Below are positions 13,977 to 22,494 of a stretch of DNA of 64,000 bases, piece by piece. This DNA comes from Saccharomonospora sp. CUA-673 (GTDB taxonomy: Bacteria; Actinomycetota; Actinomycetes; Mycobacteriales; Pseudonocardiaceae): contig NZ_MKKE01000001.1 of NCBI RefSeq assembly GCF_001942305.1, positions 107,646-171,645 of the forward strand, written 5' to 3'. Position numbers and translations under genes: made by a program. Position 1 is the stretch's first letter; each line of letters opens with the position of its first letter. The notes under the pieces are model-generated. The model was not told where the DNA came from and ran no database searches. It saw nothing but the letters and a program-made list of their open reading frames with translations.

Positions 13977-14588
13977 TCACTCGGCGACGCGCAACTTCGG
14001 CTTGTGCTCCAGGTGCGACAGGCCGTTCCACGCGAGGTTCACCAGATGCGCGGCGACCTCGTCGCGCTTGGGCTTGTGCGCGTCGAGCCACCACTGTCCG
14101 GTCAACGCGACCATGCCGACCAGCGCCTGCGCGTACAGCGGGGCCAGCTTGCCGTCGTAGCCGCGCGCCGAGAACTCCTCGCCGAAGATGTGTTCGACCT
14201 GGCTGGCGATGTCATTGAGCAGCGTGGAGAACGTTCCCGTCGAACTGGCCACCGGCGAGTCGCGCACGAGGATCCGGAAACCCTCGTGCGACTCGTCGAC
14301 ATAGCTCAGCAACGCGATCGCGGCCTGCTCGAGCATCACCCGCGGATGTCCGCCGTGGAGGCTGGAGACCATGCGGTCGAGGATCGTCTGCGCCTCCCGG
14401 TCGACGACGACCGCGTAGACGCCTTCCTTACCGCCGAAATGCTCGTACACGACCGGTTTCGACACGTTCGCGCGGCGGGCGATCTCCTCGACGGACGTGC
14501 CGTCGTACCCCTTCTCCGCGAAGAGCGTGCGAGCCACGTTCAGCAGCTGCTGCCGGCGCTCGGTACCCGTCATCCTCACTCGCGCCAT
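13977..14588 (-). CDS. TetR family regulator
   Basis: A 203-residue DNA-binding regulator. The N-terminal helix-turn-helix is typical: LLNVARTLFAEKGYDGTSVE, then EEIARRANVSKPVVYEHFGG. The C-terminal ligand-binding half has no recognisable specificity. It lies between mfd and the desaturase, where mycobacteria also carry a TetR gene next to mfd. The 17-bp palindrome upstream of the desaturase (15760-15776) is a candidate target, an inference from proximity. ATG 14588 follows a 134-bp leader. Confidence 0.92.
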   Translation of the reverse strand: MARVRMTGTERRQQLLNVARTLFAEKGYDGTSVEEIARRANVSKPVVYEHFGGKEGVYAVVVDREAQTILDRMVSSLHGGHPRVMLEQAAIALLSYVDESHEGFRILVRDSPVASSTGTFSTLLNDIASQVEHIFGEEFSARGYDGKLAPLYAQALVGMVALTGQWWLDAHKPKRDEVAAHLVNLAWNGLSHLEHKPKLRVAE

Positions 14589-14722
14589 CCCGGAAGCCCC
14601 CGGAGCTCCGCCGACCCCGGGGCGCCGGCTGCGTCACCCTGAGCGTTCGCCGCAGCCGCCGCTTCCCGCTTGGCGCGCCTTCGACCTGCCATTTACCGAA
14701 CCGTACAGGCAACCCGACGCGC

Positions 14723-15667
14723 TCACGCGGCCGAGAGCTTCTCCAGTCGCTTGGCTGTGGGCCAGCGCACCTTGTGGGCCCAACCGAGCTTCTCGAACGC
14801 CCAGATCACGCGGGCCGAGATGTCGATCTGCCCCCGCTTGACGCCGTGCCGGGCGGACGTCGGGTCGGCGTGGTGCAGGTTGTGCCACGACTCGCCGAAC
14901 GAGGCGATGGCCAGCGGCCAGAAGTTGGCCGAACGGTCGCGCGCGGTGAACGGCCGCTCGCCGAGCATGTGACAGATCGAGTTGACCGACCACGTCACGT
15001 GGTGCAGCACGCACACGCGCACCAGGCCGGCCCAGAAGCAACCGGTCACGAAGCCCCACCACGACCAGGTCACCAGACCGCCGATGATGCCGGGGAGCAC
15101 GAAGCTCAGCAGCGTCCACAGCCCGAACAGCCGGTCGACCCTGCGGATCGCCTTGTCGTTGAGCAGGTCGGGGGCGAAGCGTTCGTGGTTGCTGTTGTCC
15201 CGCTCGAACAGCCAGCCCATGTGCGCGTGCCAGAAGCCCTTGGCCACGGCCAGCGGCGTCGTGCCGAACAGCCACGGCGAGTGCGGGTCGCCCTCACGGT
15301 CCGAGAACGCGTGGTGCCTGCGGTGGTCGGCGACCCAGGTGATCACCGGGCCCTGAACCGCGGAGCTGCCCGCGATGGCCAGCAGCACACGCAGCCACGG
15401 CTTGGCCTTGAACGAGCCGTGCGTGAAGTAGCGGTGGAAGCCGACGGTGATGCCGAGTCCGGAGAAGGCGTAGAACGCCACGAACAGGCCCACGTCGACC
15501 CAGGACAGGCCCCATCCCCATGCGAAGGGGACGGCGGCCACCAGTGCGGCCAGCGGGGCCAGGACACCGAGGTAGACCGCGAACTGGAGGCCGGCGGTGC
15601 GTTGTCCGTCGAGGACGGGTTTACGACCGGATCTGGGCGTCTCGTCCGCATCCAGGGTTGCCGTCAT
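14723..15667 (-). CDS. acyl-CoA desaturase (membrane-bound fatty acid desaturase)
   Basis: Integral membrane di-iron desaturase that introduces a double bond into acyl-CoA, 314 residues from ATG 15667. The three His boxes are visible: HRYFTHGSF, HRRHHAFSD and HNLHHADP. Two hydrophobic pairs span the membrane (YLGVLAPLAALVAAVPFAWG near residue 35). An in-frame extension far upstream crosses the tRNA region and is not coding. The promoter region holds the palindrome TACCGTAAGTTACGGTA about 93 bp before the start, suggesting repression by a TetR-type regulator, perhaps the next gene. The class resembles mycobacterial DesA3. Confidence 0.93.
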   Translation of the reverse strand: MTATLDADETPRSGRKPVLDGQRTAGLQFAVYLGVLAPLAALVAAVPFAWGWGLSWVDVGLFVAFYAFSGLGITVGFHRYFTHGSFKAKPWLRVLLAIAGSSAVQGPVITWVADHRRHHAFSDREGDPHSPWLFGTTPLAVAKGFWHAHMGWLFERDNSNHERFAPDLLNDKAIRRVDRLFGLWTLLSFVLPGIIGGLVTWSWWGFVTGCFWAGLVRVCVLHHVTWSVNSICHMLGERPFTARDRSANFWPLAIASFGESWHNLHHADPTSARHGVKRGQIDISARVIWAFEKLGWAHKVRWPTAKRLEKLSAA

Positions 15668-15759
15668 GCACGTCTCTTCTTTCCACGAGGACCCTCGCCT
15701 CGCCCGCGGCGCCGGCGATGCCGACCGGGCGAGCGTTCGAAGGGTGACCTTACCTACGA

Positions 15760-15776
15760 TACCGTAAGTTACGGTA
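15760..15776. promoter_or_regulatory. 17-bp perfect palindrome, candidate operator of the desaturase
   Basis: TACCGTAAGTTACGGTA reads the same on both strands around a central G. It is 93 bp upstream of the desaturase start, in a gene-free stretch that also carries the tRNA-Gln promoter on the other side. Size and symmetry fit a TetR-dimer operator. The partner is unproven. Confidence 0.6.
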
Positions 15777-15871
15777 CAGCACGGTTTCCCGGTCTGGGGA
15801 GTGAGGAAAACGTCGTGCGCCGGACCTGCCCGCGATCTGCAAGGTGCACTGGATATCCTGACCAGGCGCAA

Positions 15872-15943
15872 TCCGCCGTAGTGTAATTGGCAGCACTTCA
15901 GATTTTGGTTCTGACAGTCCAGGTTCGAGCCCTGGCGGCGGAG
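15872..15943 (+). tRNA. tRNA-Gln (anticodon UUG)
   Basis: A complete cloverleaf can be folded. The acceptor strands TCCGCCG and CGGCGGA pair fully, the D-arm holds GTGTAATTGGCAGCAC, and the anticodon stem TCAGA/TCTGA encloses the loop TTTTGGT with anticodon TTG. The T-arm is CCAGG TTCGAGC CCTGG. The discriminator base is G and CCA is not encoded. A tRNA-Gln at this place between the mfd/tetR and glmU genes matches mycobacteria. Confidence 0.95.
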
Positions 15944-16064
15944 CAGCTCGCGGCATTCGAGCAGCCCAGGGGGTGTGTGTCCGCTGCACGGCGATGAGCT
16001 CCACGCCGGGAAGGCAACGGCAGGCCGGTCGACGGCCGGCCGGAAGGTAGGCCAGACAGAGGCA

Positions 16065-17786
16065 ATGGAGCAGATGGACCAGGGCGCATCCGGCCCGGCA
16101 CTCGGCGACAAGTCCGACGCCTGGCTGCTCGGCCGCGCTCGGGAGCTGATCGCGAACGTCCAGCGGTGCTCGAAGTCCGAACAGATCGAGATCATCGAGA
16201 CGCTCGACGGCCTGCTCGACGAGACCCAGCGCCGCGGTGAGCCGCTGCTCGTCGCCCAGATGCTGCGGGCCGCCGCGCTGGCCCGGATCATCTCCGTCAG
16301 CAGGGCCGAGGAGGCCGAGCAGCAGCTCGACGAGATGCTCGCCCACACCCGCCGCCACGGCGCGACCCTGCTGCAGGCCGACTGCCACGCGCTGCGCGGC
16401 CGCAGGCTGGTGCTGTCCGGTCACGACGACGCCGCGCTGACGGAGATCGCCCGCGCTCTCGCCCTGCTCGACGACCCGCCGTCGCAGGAGCTCGGGCTGG
16501 GCAGGCGCGCGTGGGACCGGCTGCTGTCCACCGCGCTCAACGACTGCTGGATCGTGCTCAACCAGCTCGGCGTCTACGAGGCCGCCGAGGAGGTGATCAC
16601 GCGCGCCCACCAGGCCGTGCGGGACAGCGCCGGGCCGCACGAGATCACGATGCAGCTCATGAACCGCGTGAAGATGCTGCTCGGCTGGGGGCTGCGGCTC
16701 GAGCGGATCGGGCGCAGCGAGGAGGCGGGCGAGAAGTTCCGCACCGCGGCCTCGATGGCCATCGCGGTCGAGGCCCCGTTCGCCGAATCGCTGTTCCCCC
16801 GCAAGGCCGGGGTCGCGGCCGTGGACCAGGTCGCCTCCCTCGCCGCGGCGCTCGCGTTCGCCGCGCCCAGCGAGGCGCACATCGACCGGCTCCGCCGACT
16901 GCGCACGACCCCGTTGTTCCCGTTCGACAAGCCGCTGCTGTCGATCGCGTTGGCCCGCTGCCTCGAATCGATCGGCAACCACGAGGAGGCCTTCGAACTC
17001 CTCCTGGGCGACCGCGACGACCTGCCGGACGAGCATTACCAGCCGTCGATCCGCATCGGCGTCATCCACGAGCTGACCCGCTTCGCCGACCGCTACGACC
17101 TCGGCGACCCCCGCGCCCAGCTCGCCGACTACGCGGGCGCGCTCGAGGCCGAGCTGTGGTCGATGCGCGAATCGCAGAGCGCCGCGCTCGACACCCGCCG
17201 GGAGCACGAACGGCTGTCGGCCATGCACGGCGCGATCACCCAGCAGGCCATGCAGGACCCGCTGACCGGACTGCCGAACCGCCGCGCGCTGGACGAACGC
17301 CTGCGCGGCTATGCCTCCTCGTCGGTGAGCGAACCCCTCGCCGTGGCCCTCATCGACCTCGACGGGTTCAAGGGCGTCAACGACCTGCGCTCGCACGCCG
17401 ACGGCGACGACGTCCTGCGGATCGTCGCCAGCACGCTGCGCGACTCCCTGCGCGGCGACGACATCGTCGCCCGCTACGGCGGCGACGAGTTCGTCGCCCT
17501 GCTGCCGGGCGCTCCGCTGGCGGCCGCGACGCAAGCGATGAACCGTGCGGTAACGGCCGTCGACGAACTGCCGCGACATCTGTCACACGGGGTCACCCTG
17601 TCGGTCGGGCTCGTCGCGCTCCGGACCGGCGAACGCGCCGAGGAGGTCCTCTCGCGCGCCGACGCCTCGATGTACCAGGCCAAACGCCAAGGCGGGAACC
17701 GAATCGCCACCGCCACCCAAATCGGCGACGAGGGACAAACCGCACCGCAGGACGACCCCACGTCCGCCGTCGACGAACCGACGTAG
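16065..17786 (+). CDS. diguanylate cyclase (GGDEF) with helical sensory N-terminus
   Basis: Makes cyclic di-GMP from two GTP. The C-terminal GGDEF domain (about residues 390-550 of 573) has QDPLTGLPNRRALDERL, ALIDLDGFKGVNDLRSHADG and the active-site motif RYGGDEFVALLPG. An RxxD inhibitory site (RGDD) lies five residues before GGDEF, so product inhibition is likely. There is no EAL domain. The first 380 residues are helical and repeat-like, resembling TPR units, with no membrane segment, so it is a cytosolic signal protein. The start is taken as ATG 16065; ATG 16074, behind GGAG, is possible. The neighbours give no clear output. Confidence 0.9.
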   Translation: MEQMDQGASGPALGDKSDAWLLGRARELIANVQRCSKSEQIEIIETLDGLLDETQRRGEPLLVAQMLRAAALARIISVSRAEEAEQQLDEMLAHTRRHGATLLQADCHALRGRRLVLSGHDDAALTEIARALALLDDPPSQELGLGRRAWDRLLSTALNDCWIVLNQLGVYEAAEEVITRAHQAVRDSAGPHEITMQLMNRVKMLLGWGLRLERIGRSEEAGEKFRTAASMAIAVEAPFAESLFPRKAGVAAVDQVASLAAALAFAAPSEAHIDRLRRLRTTPLFPFDKPLLSIALARCLESIGNHEEAFELLLGDRDDLPDEHYQPSIRIGVIHELTRFADRYDLGDPRAQLADYAGALEAELWSMRESQSAALDTRREHERLSAMHGAITQQAMQDPLTGLPNRRALDERLRGYASSSVSEPLAVALIDLDGFKGVNDLRSHADGDDVLRIVASTLRDSLRGDDIVARYGGDEFVALLPGAPLAAATQAMNRAVTAVDELPRHLSHGVTLSVGLVALRTGERAEEVLSRADASMYQAKRQGGNRIATATQIGDEGQTAPQDDPTSAVDEPT

Positions 17787-17833
17787 GATCGTTGACCGGT
17801 CGAGATTAATCCCCGGTGAATCCAAGGAGTGCC

Positions 17834-19306
17834 GTGACCGGGCCGTTGAGCACCGTGATCCTCGCCGCGGGCGAGGGCACCCGTATGCGTTCGGACCTTC
17901 CCAAGGTGTTGCACCCCCTTGCCGGACGGCCGCTCGTCGAGCACGCGGTCCGCGCGGCGGCGGGGTTGGACCCGGACGAGCTCGTCGTGGTCGTCGGGCA
18001 CGGCAGACAGGCCGTCGGCACACACCTGGACCGGGTGGCCGAGGTGATCGGCCGGACCGTGAAGACGGCCGTGCAGGAGGAGCAGCGCGGTACCGGACAC
18101 GCGGTGCGCTGCGCCCTCGACGCGCTGCCCGCGGGCGACACCGGAACGGTGCTGGTCACCTACGGCGACGTGCCGCTGCTCGACAGCGCCACGCTGGCCG
18201 AGTTCCTCGCCGCGCACGAACGCGCCGGGCACGCCGTCACGGTGCTGACCGCCGTCGTCGACGACCCGTCCGGCTACGGCCGCATCGTGCGCGACGCCGA
18301 CGGCGCCGTCACCGGCATCGTCGAGCACAAGGACGCCGACGAGGCCCAGCGCAACATCACCGAGATCAACTCCGGGGTCTACGCCTTCGACGCCGCCGTG
18401 CTCACGGACGGGCTCTCGCGCCTGTCGACCGACAACGTGCAGGGCGAGCTGTACCTGACCGACATCCTCGGCATCGCCCGCGGCGACGGACGCGCCGTCG
18501 GGGCCCTGCCGGTGTCGGACCCGTGGCAGACCGAGGGCATCAACGACCGGGTGCAGCTCTCGACGCTGGGGGTCGAGCTCAACCGCCGCATCGTGACCCG
18601 CTGGCAGCGCGAGGGCGTCACGGTGGTCGACCCGGCCACGACGTGGATCGACCTCGACGTCACGCTCGCCCGCGACGTCGTCGTCGAACCGGGCGTGCAG
18701 CTGCGGGGTGCGACGGTCGTCGGCGCCGGCGCGCGGATCGGCCCGGACTCCACGCTGACGGACGTACGCGTGGGCGAACGCGCCAGTGTGGTGCGCACCC
18801 ACGGCAGCGAGTCGGTCGTCGGCGACGACGCCGCCGTGGGCCCGTTCGCCTACCTGCGTCCGGGCACGCGACTCGGCGACGCGGGCAAGATCGGCACCTT
18901 CGTCGAGACCAAGAAGGCCGACATCGGCCGCGGCACGAAGGTGCCGCACCTGACCTACGTCGGCGACGCGACGATCGGCGAGCAGAGCAACATCGGCGCC
19001 TCGAGCGTGTTCGTCAACTACGACGGCACGGCCAAGCACCACACCACGATCGGTTCGCATGTCCGCACCGGTTCGGACACGATGTTCGTGGCGCCGGTGC
19101 ACGTGGGGGACGGCGCCTACAGTGGCGCAGGCACGGTGATCAGGGAGGACGTGCCGCCAGGGGCGCTCGCGGTGTCGGGGACGCCGCAGCGCAACATCGA
19201 AGGCTGGGTTCCGCGCCGTAGGCCGGGTACCCCAGCGGCGAAGGCCGCCGAACAGGCCCTCGCCGACCAGGAGGAAACCGACACCGACGGGGAGTCGCAA
19301 CAATGA
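17834..19306 (+). CDS. glmU: bifunctional N-acetylglucosamine-1-phosphate uridyltransferase / glucosamine-1-phosphate acetyltransferase
   Basis: Makes UDP-GlcNAc for peptidoglycan. The N-terminal uridyltransferase half carries [20 protein letters not shown] and [13 protein letters not shown]. The C-terminal half is a left-handed beta helix acetyltransferase with [40 protein letters not shown] and INYDG-like [12 protein letters not shown] 17834 lies behind AAGGAG, while an in-frame start at 17816 has no such site. Length is 490 residues, normal. The stop overlaps the prs start by four bases (ATGA). Confidence 0.97.
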   Translation: MTGPLSTVILAAGEGTRMRSDLPKVLHPLAGRPLVEHAVRAAAGLDPDELVVVVGHGRQAVGTHLDRVAEVIGRTVKTAVQEEQRGTGHAVRCALDALPAGDTGTVLVTYGDVPLLDSATLAEFLAAHERAGHAVTVLTAVVDDPSGYGRIVRDADGAVTGIVEHKDADEAQRNITEINSGVYAFDAAVLTDGLSRLSTDNVQGELYLTDILGIARGDGRAVGALPVSDPWQTEGINDRVQLSTLGVELNRRIVTRWQREGVTVVDPATTWIDLDVTLARDVVVEPGVQLRGATVVGAGARIGPDSTLTDVRVGERASVVRTHGSESVVGDDAAVGPFAYLRPGTRLGDAGKIGTFVETKKADIGRGTKVPHLTYVGDATIGEQSNIGASSVFVNYDGTAKHHTTIGSHVRTGSDTMFVAPVHVGDGAYSGAGTVIREDVPPGALAVSGTPQRNIEGWVPRRRPGTPAAKAAEQALADQEETDTDGESQQ

Positions 19307-20282
19307 GTCCGAAGTCCGGAACACCCCAGAAGAACCTGATGCTCTTCTCGGGGCGTTCACACGTCGAGCTCGCCGAAGAGGTCGCCAAGGCGCTCGACGT
19401 GACGATCACCCCGCAGACGGTGCACACGTTCGCGAACGGTGAGATCTACGTCCGCTATCAGGAGTCCGTTCGGGGAACCGACGCGTTCGTCATCCAGAGC
19501 TTCTCGCCGCCGATCAACGAATGGCTGATGGAACAGCTGATCATGATCGACGCGCTGAAGCGGGGCAGCGCGAAGCGGATCACCGCGATCGTGCCGTTCT
19601 ACCCGTACTCGCGACAGGACAAGAAGCACAAGGGCCGTGAGCCGATCTCCGCGCGCCTGGTCGCGGACCTGTACAAGTCGGCGGGCGCCGACCGCATCCT
19701 CACGGTCGACCTCCACACGGCGCAGATCCAGGGCTTCTTCGACGGCCCCGTCGACCACCTGCACGGCCAGAACGTGCTCGCCGACTACATCAACGAGCAC
19801 TACAGCCAGCACGACATCACGGTCGTGTCCCCCGATTCGGGCCGCGTCCGCCTCGCGGAGAAGTGGGCGCAGCAGCTCGGCGACCGGCCGATCGCGTTCA
19901 TCCACAAGACGCGCGACCCCGACCAGCCGAACCAGGCGGTCGCCAACCGGGTCGTCGGCCACGTCGAGGGCCGGCTGTGCGTGCTGATCGACGACATGAT
20001 CGACACGGGCGGCACCATCACGAAGGCCGTGGACGCGCTGCTCGAGCAGGGCGCCTCCGACGTCGTCATCGCCACGACGCACGGCATCCTGTCCGACCCG
20101 GCGACCGAGCGGCTGTCCAACTCCAAGGCGCGCGAGGTGATCGTCACCAACACGCTGCCGATCCCGGAGGAGAAGCGCTTCCCGACGATGACCGTCCTGT
20201 CGATCGCGCCGCTGCTCGCGCGCGCATCCAGGAGGTCTTCGAGGACGGCTCGGTGACGAGCCTGTTCGACGGCAGCGCCTGA
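19303..20282 (+). CDS. prs: ribose-phosphate pyrophosphokinase (frameshifted near the end)
   Basis: Makes PRPP from ribose 5-phosphate and ATP for nucleotide, His and Trp synthesis. Seen: [40 protein letters not shown], the catalytic flexible-loop region [19 protein letters not shown], and the PRPP loop [20 protein letters not shown]. The last 20 or so residues ([17 protein letters not shown]) are in another frame; adding one C near 20225 restores the family ending. Because the enzyme is essential, an error in the sequence is far more likely than a real mutation. Coupled to glmU by ATGA. Confidence 0.93.
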
Positions 20283-20296
20283 GCCTCGACACCCCT

Positions 20297-20340
20297 CGAA
20301 CGGGGCCGGCGTGGACATCGGTCCGCGCCGGCCCCGTTCG
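20297..20340 (+). terminator. 15-bp stem hairpin after prs
   Basis: CGAACGGGGCCGGCG at 20297-20311 pairs with CGCCGGCCCCGTTCG at 20326-20340 over a 14-base loop, 15 bases after the prs stop. There is no T-run, which is usual for GC-rich actinobacterial terminators. Confidence 0.75.
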
Positions 20341-20628
20341 CTGTCGGTGCCCGGTCCGAACCCCGCGTCTTGCACAGAACCGGCAGGGGGTCAAGAGCGC
20401 CACGAGACGCTGCATTACACTGGGCGAGTTGTCTCGGCGAGGCGGGACCGGAGGGACTCTCCGGTCACCGACGTGATCGACGCGGCGGCTTGAGAAGGCC
20501 CCCGTGTGCGCACGTCGTGGTACTCGCCGCCGGACAGCCACAAGAGACCAGGAGCTGGCCCGCCAGCAACGCTCGACCAGAAGAACCGCCCCATTCCACC
20601 AGGGCCCCACCGCGAGGAGTGCATCACC
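20341..20628 (+). other. gene-free leader of the L25 gene
   Basis: No credible coding frame is visible. A small hairpin (ACCGGAG with CTCCGGT, near 20448-20466) and a TACACT hexamer near 20416 suggest a promoter and a structured leader for rplY. No riboswitch class was recognised. Confidence 0.4.
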
Positions 20629-21270
20629 GTGTCCGAGGTACGCCTGTCCGTCGAACCCCGTACCGAGTTCGGCAAGGGAGCGGCCCGCCGCACCCGCCGC
20701 GCCGGCAAGATCCCCGCGGTGCTGTACGGCCACGGCGAGGATCCCAAGCACCTCGCGCTGCCGGCCGTCGACTTCGCCCGCGTCGTCCGTGAGAACGGCC
20801 AGAACGCCGTCATCACGCTCGACGTCGCCGGTGCGACCAAGAAGTCGACCGACCTGGCGCTGACGAAGACCATCACGGTCCACCCGCTGAAGAACTACAT
20901 CGAGCACGTCGACCTGCTGGTCGTGCGGCGCGGCGAGAAGGTCACCGTCGACGTCCCGATCGTGCTCACCGGCACCGCCCGCCCGGGCACCCTGGTCAAC
21001 CAGGACGTCGACACCATCCAGATCGAGGTCGAGGCGACCCACATCCCGGAGCAGTTCGAGGTCGACATCGAGGGCACCGAGGCCGGTCACACGGTCGTCG
21101 CCTCGGAGGTCACGCTGCCCCGCGGCGCCGAGCTGGTCTCCGAAGCCGAGACCCTGATCGTCGCCGTGAACGAGGCGCCGACCGAGGAGGCCATGGAGGC
21201 CGACGTCGACGCCGAGGGCGCCGGTGTGGTCGAGGAGGAGTCCGACTCCGCCGAGGGCGAGAACAGCTGA
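20629..21270 (+). CDS. rplY: 50S ribosomal protein L25, CTC/TL5 long form
   Basis: Binds 5S rRNA in the large subunit; the long form also has a general-stress domain. From GTG 20629 (GAGGAG nine bases upstream) it has 213 residues. The L25 part opens with LSVEPRTEFGKGAARRTRRA and PAVLYGHGEDPKHLALP. The C-terminal beta domain (VTVDVPIVLTGTARPGTLV) ends in a very acidic Ala/Glu/Asp tail, as in other actinobacteria. It is followed 32 bases later by pth, a standard pair. Confidence 0.95.
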   Translation: MSEVRLSVEPRTEFGKGAARRTRRAGKIPAVLYGHGEDPKHLALPAVDFARVVRENGQNAVITLDVAGATKKSTDLALTKTITVHPLKNYIEHVDLLVVRRGEKVTVDVPIVLTGTARPGTLVNQDVDTIQIEVEATHIPEQFEVDIEGTEAGHTVVASEVTLPRGAELVSEAETLIVAVNEAPTEEAMEADVDAEGAGVVEEESDSAEGENS

Positions 21271-21302
21271 TCCACCCCAGGGTCAGCTGAACACACCCCG
21301 AC

Positions 21303-21896
21303 ATGGCAGAAGATCTTCCCGGGGCCGGCGAGCAGGTGCTGCTCGCCGGCCTCGGCAATCCAGGGCCCAAGTACGCGGGCAACCGCCACAACGCGGGCTT
21401 CCTCGTCCTCGACGAACTGGCCGCCCGCGTGGGCGGGAAGTTCAAGGCCCACAAGAGCGGCGCCGAGATCCTCGAGGGACGACTCGGCGGCCGCAAGGTG
21501 GTACTGGCCAAGCCCCGGTCGTTCATGAACCTCTCCGGCGGCCCGCTGCTGGCCGCGGCCCGGTTCTACAAGATCGACGCCGCCGGTCTGGTCGTCGTGC
21601 ACGACGAGCTGGACGTGCCGTACGGATCGCTGCGGCTCAAGCTCGGCGGCGGCGACAACGGCCACAATGGACTGCGGTCCATCACGAAGTCGTTCGGCAC
21701 CAAGGATTACTACCGCGTGCGGTTCGGCGTCGGCCGGCCGCCGGGACGCATGGACGCCGCGGATTTCGTACTCAAGGACTTCGCCACGGTCGAACGCCGC
21801 GAGCTGCCGCTCAACGTCGACCGCTGCGCCGACGCCGTCGAGGAGCTGCTCGCCGGCGGCCTCACCGCCGCGCAGAACACCTTCCACGTCTCCTGA
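21303..21896 (+). CDS. pth: peptidyl-tRNA hydrolase
   Basis: Cleaves peptidyl-tRNA released from stalled ribosomes. The 197-residue protein has LLAGLGNPGPKYAGNRHNAGF with the conserved Asn and catalytic His, LAKPRSFMNLSGGPL, VVHDELDVPYGSLRLKLGGG and GHNGLRSITKSFGTKDYYR. All family positions expected for a bacterial Pth are present. ATG 21303, directly behind rplY, in the mycobacterial order. Confidence 0.97.
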   Translation: MAEDLPGAGEQVLLAGLGNPGPKYAGNRHNAGFLVLDELAARVGGKFKAHKSGAEILEGRLGGRKVVLAKPRSFMNLSGGPLLAAARFYKIDAAGLVVVHDELDVPYGSLRLKLGGGDNGHNGLRSITKSFGTKDYYRVRFGVGRPPGRMDAADFVLKDFATVERRELPLNVDRCADAVEELLAGGLTAAQNTFHVS

Positions 21897-22093
21897 TCGC
21901 CGCCGACCTCCGGCCGGACGTTCCTTACTACGGCCCTGCGCACACGGAGCGTCACACCACGGGGTGACACTCCCCCGACGGGGTCGGATCGATACGCCTG
22001 ATCGAGTCGTATATCGGCGTGAAGCTTCCCCATTGTCGGTGCCCCCGGCTATCACGGATAGCCGCGAGGGACCCCGACGTGGAGGTGCGGATC

Positions 22094-22456
22094 ATGGCGC
22101 TCACGGCAGACGAGGTACGGAACACCGACTTCCCGGATTCCGGCTTCGGCAGGCGCGGCTACGCCAAGCAGGAGGTCGACACGCTGCTCGACCGAGTTGT
22201 CCGCACACTGTCCGACGAGGACGACCTGACGGCGGCCGAGGTGCACCACGTCCAGTTCGGACGGCCGCCGATCGGCAAACGCGGTTACGACGAGAAGACC
22301 GTCGACGAGTTCCTCGACCGCGTCGAGGACACGCTCCTGAACCGGACGGGCGTCACCCGCGGTGCTCACCAGGTGCCGGCTGCCCGCGACGACTCGCCCA
22401 CCGTCACCGACGCGGCGCCCGTGGGCGAGTCCGTCCCCCAGCGCGCGGACCTCTGA
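22094..22456 (+). CDS. DivIVA-domain protein with a duplicated short motif
   Basis: A 120-residue protein with two copies of the DivIVA N-terminal type motif. Copy one is [20 protein letters not shown] and copy two is [20 protein letters not shown], each followed by an amphipathic LDRV-type helix. DivIVA family proteins sit at curved membrane and organise growth poles and septa; this short version lacks the long coiled coil, so it may be an adaptor. GGAGGT lies eight bases before ATG 22094. It is followed by a bidirectional terminator. Confidence 0.8.
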   Translation: MALTADEVRNTDFPDSGFGRRGYAKQEVDTLLDRVVRTLSDEDDLTAAEVHHVQFGRPPIGKRGYDEKTVDEFLDRVEDTLLNRTGVTRGAHQVPAARDDSPTVTDAAPVGESVPQRADL

Positions 22457-22467
22457 CCGGAGACCGG

Positions 22468-22494
22468 AGCCCCGGCGGTGCTGCCGCCGGGGCT
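22468..22494. terminator. bidirectional hairpin between convergent genes
   Basis: AGCCCCGGCGG (22468-22478) pairs with CCGCCGGGGCT (22484-22494), an 11-bp GC stem with a five-base loop. It separates the DivIVA-like gene from the fatty-acyl-AMP ligase gene and can serve both strands. Confidence 0.75.

Noticed and set aside
14723..16348. Long N-terminal extension of the desaturase
   Set aside because: It reads through the tRNA-Gln gene and the palindrome on the opposite strand; the real start is ATG 15667.
20200..20282. Programmed frameshifting in prs, ksgA and others
   Set aside because: No slippery heptamer or downstream structure was seen, and the same kind of base loss recurs in unrelated genes, so errors are simpler.
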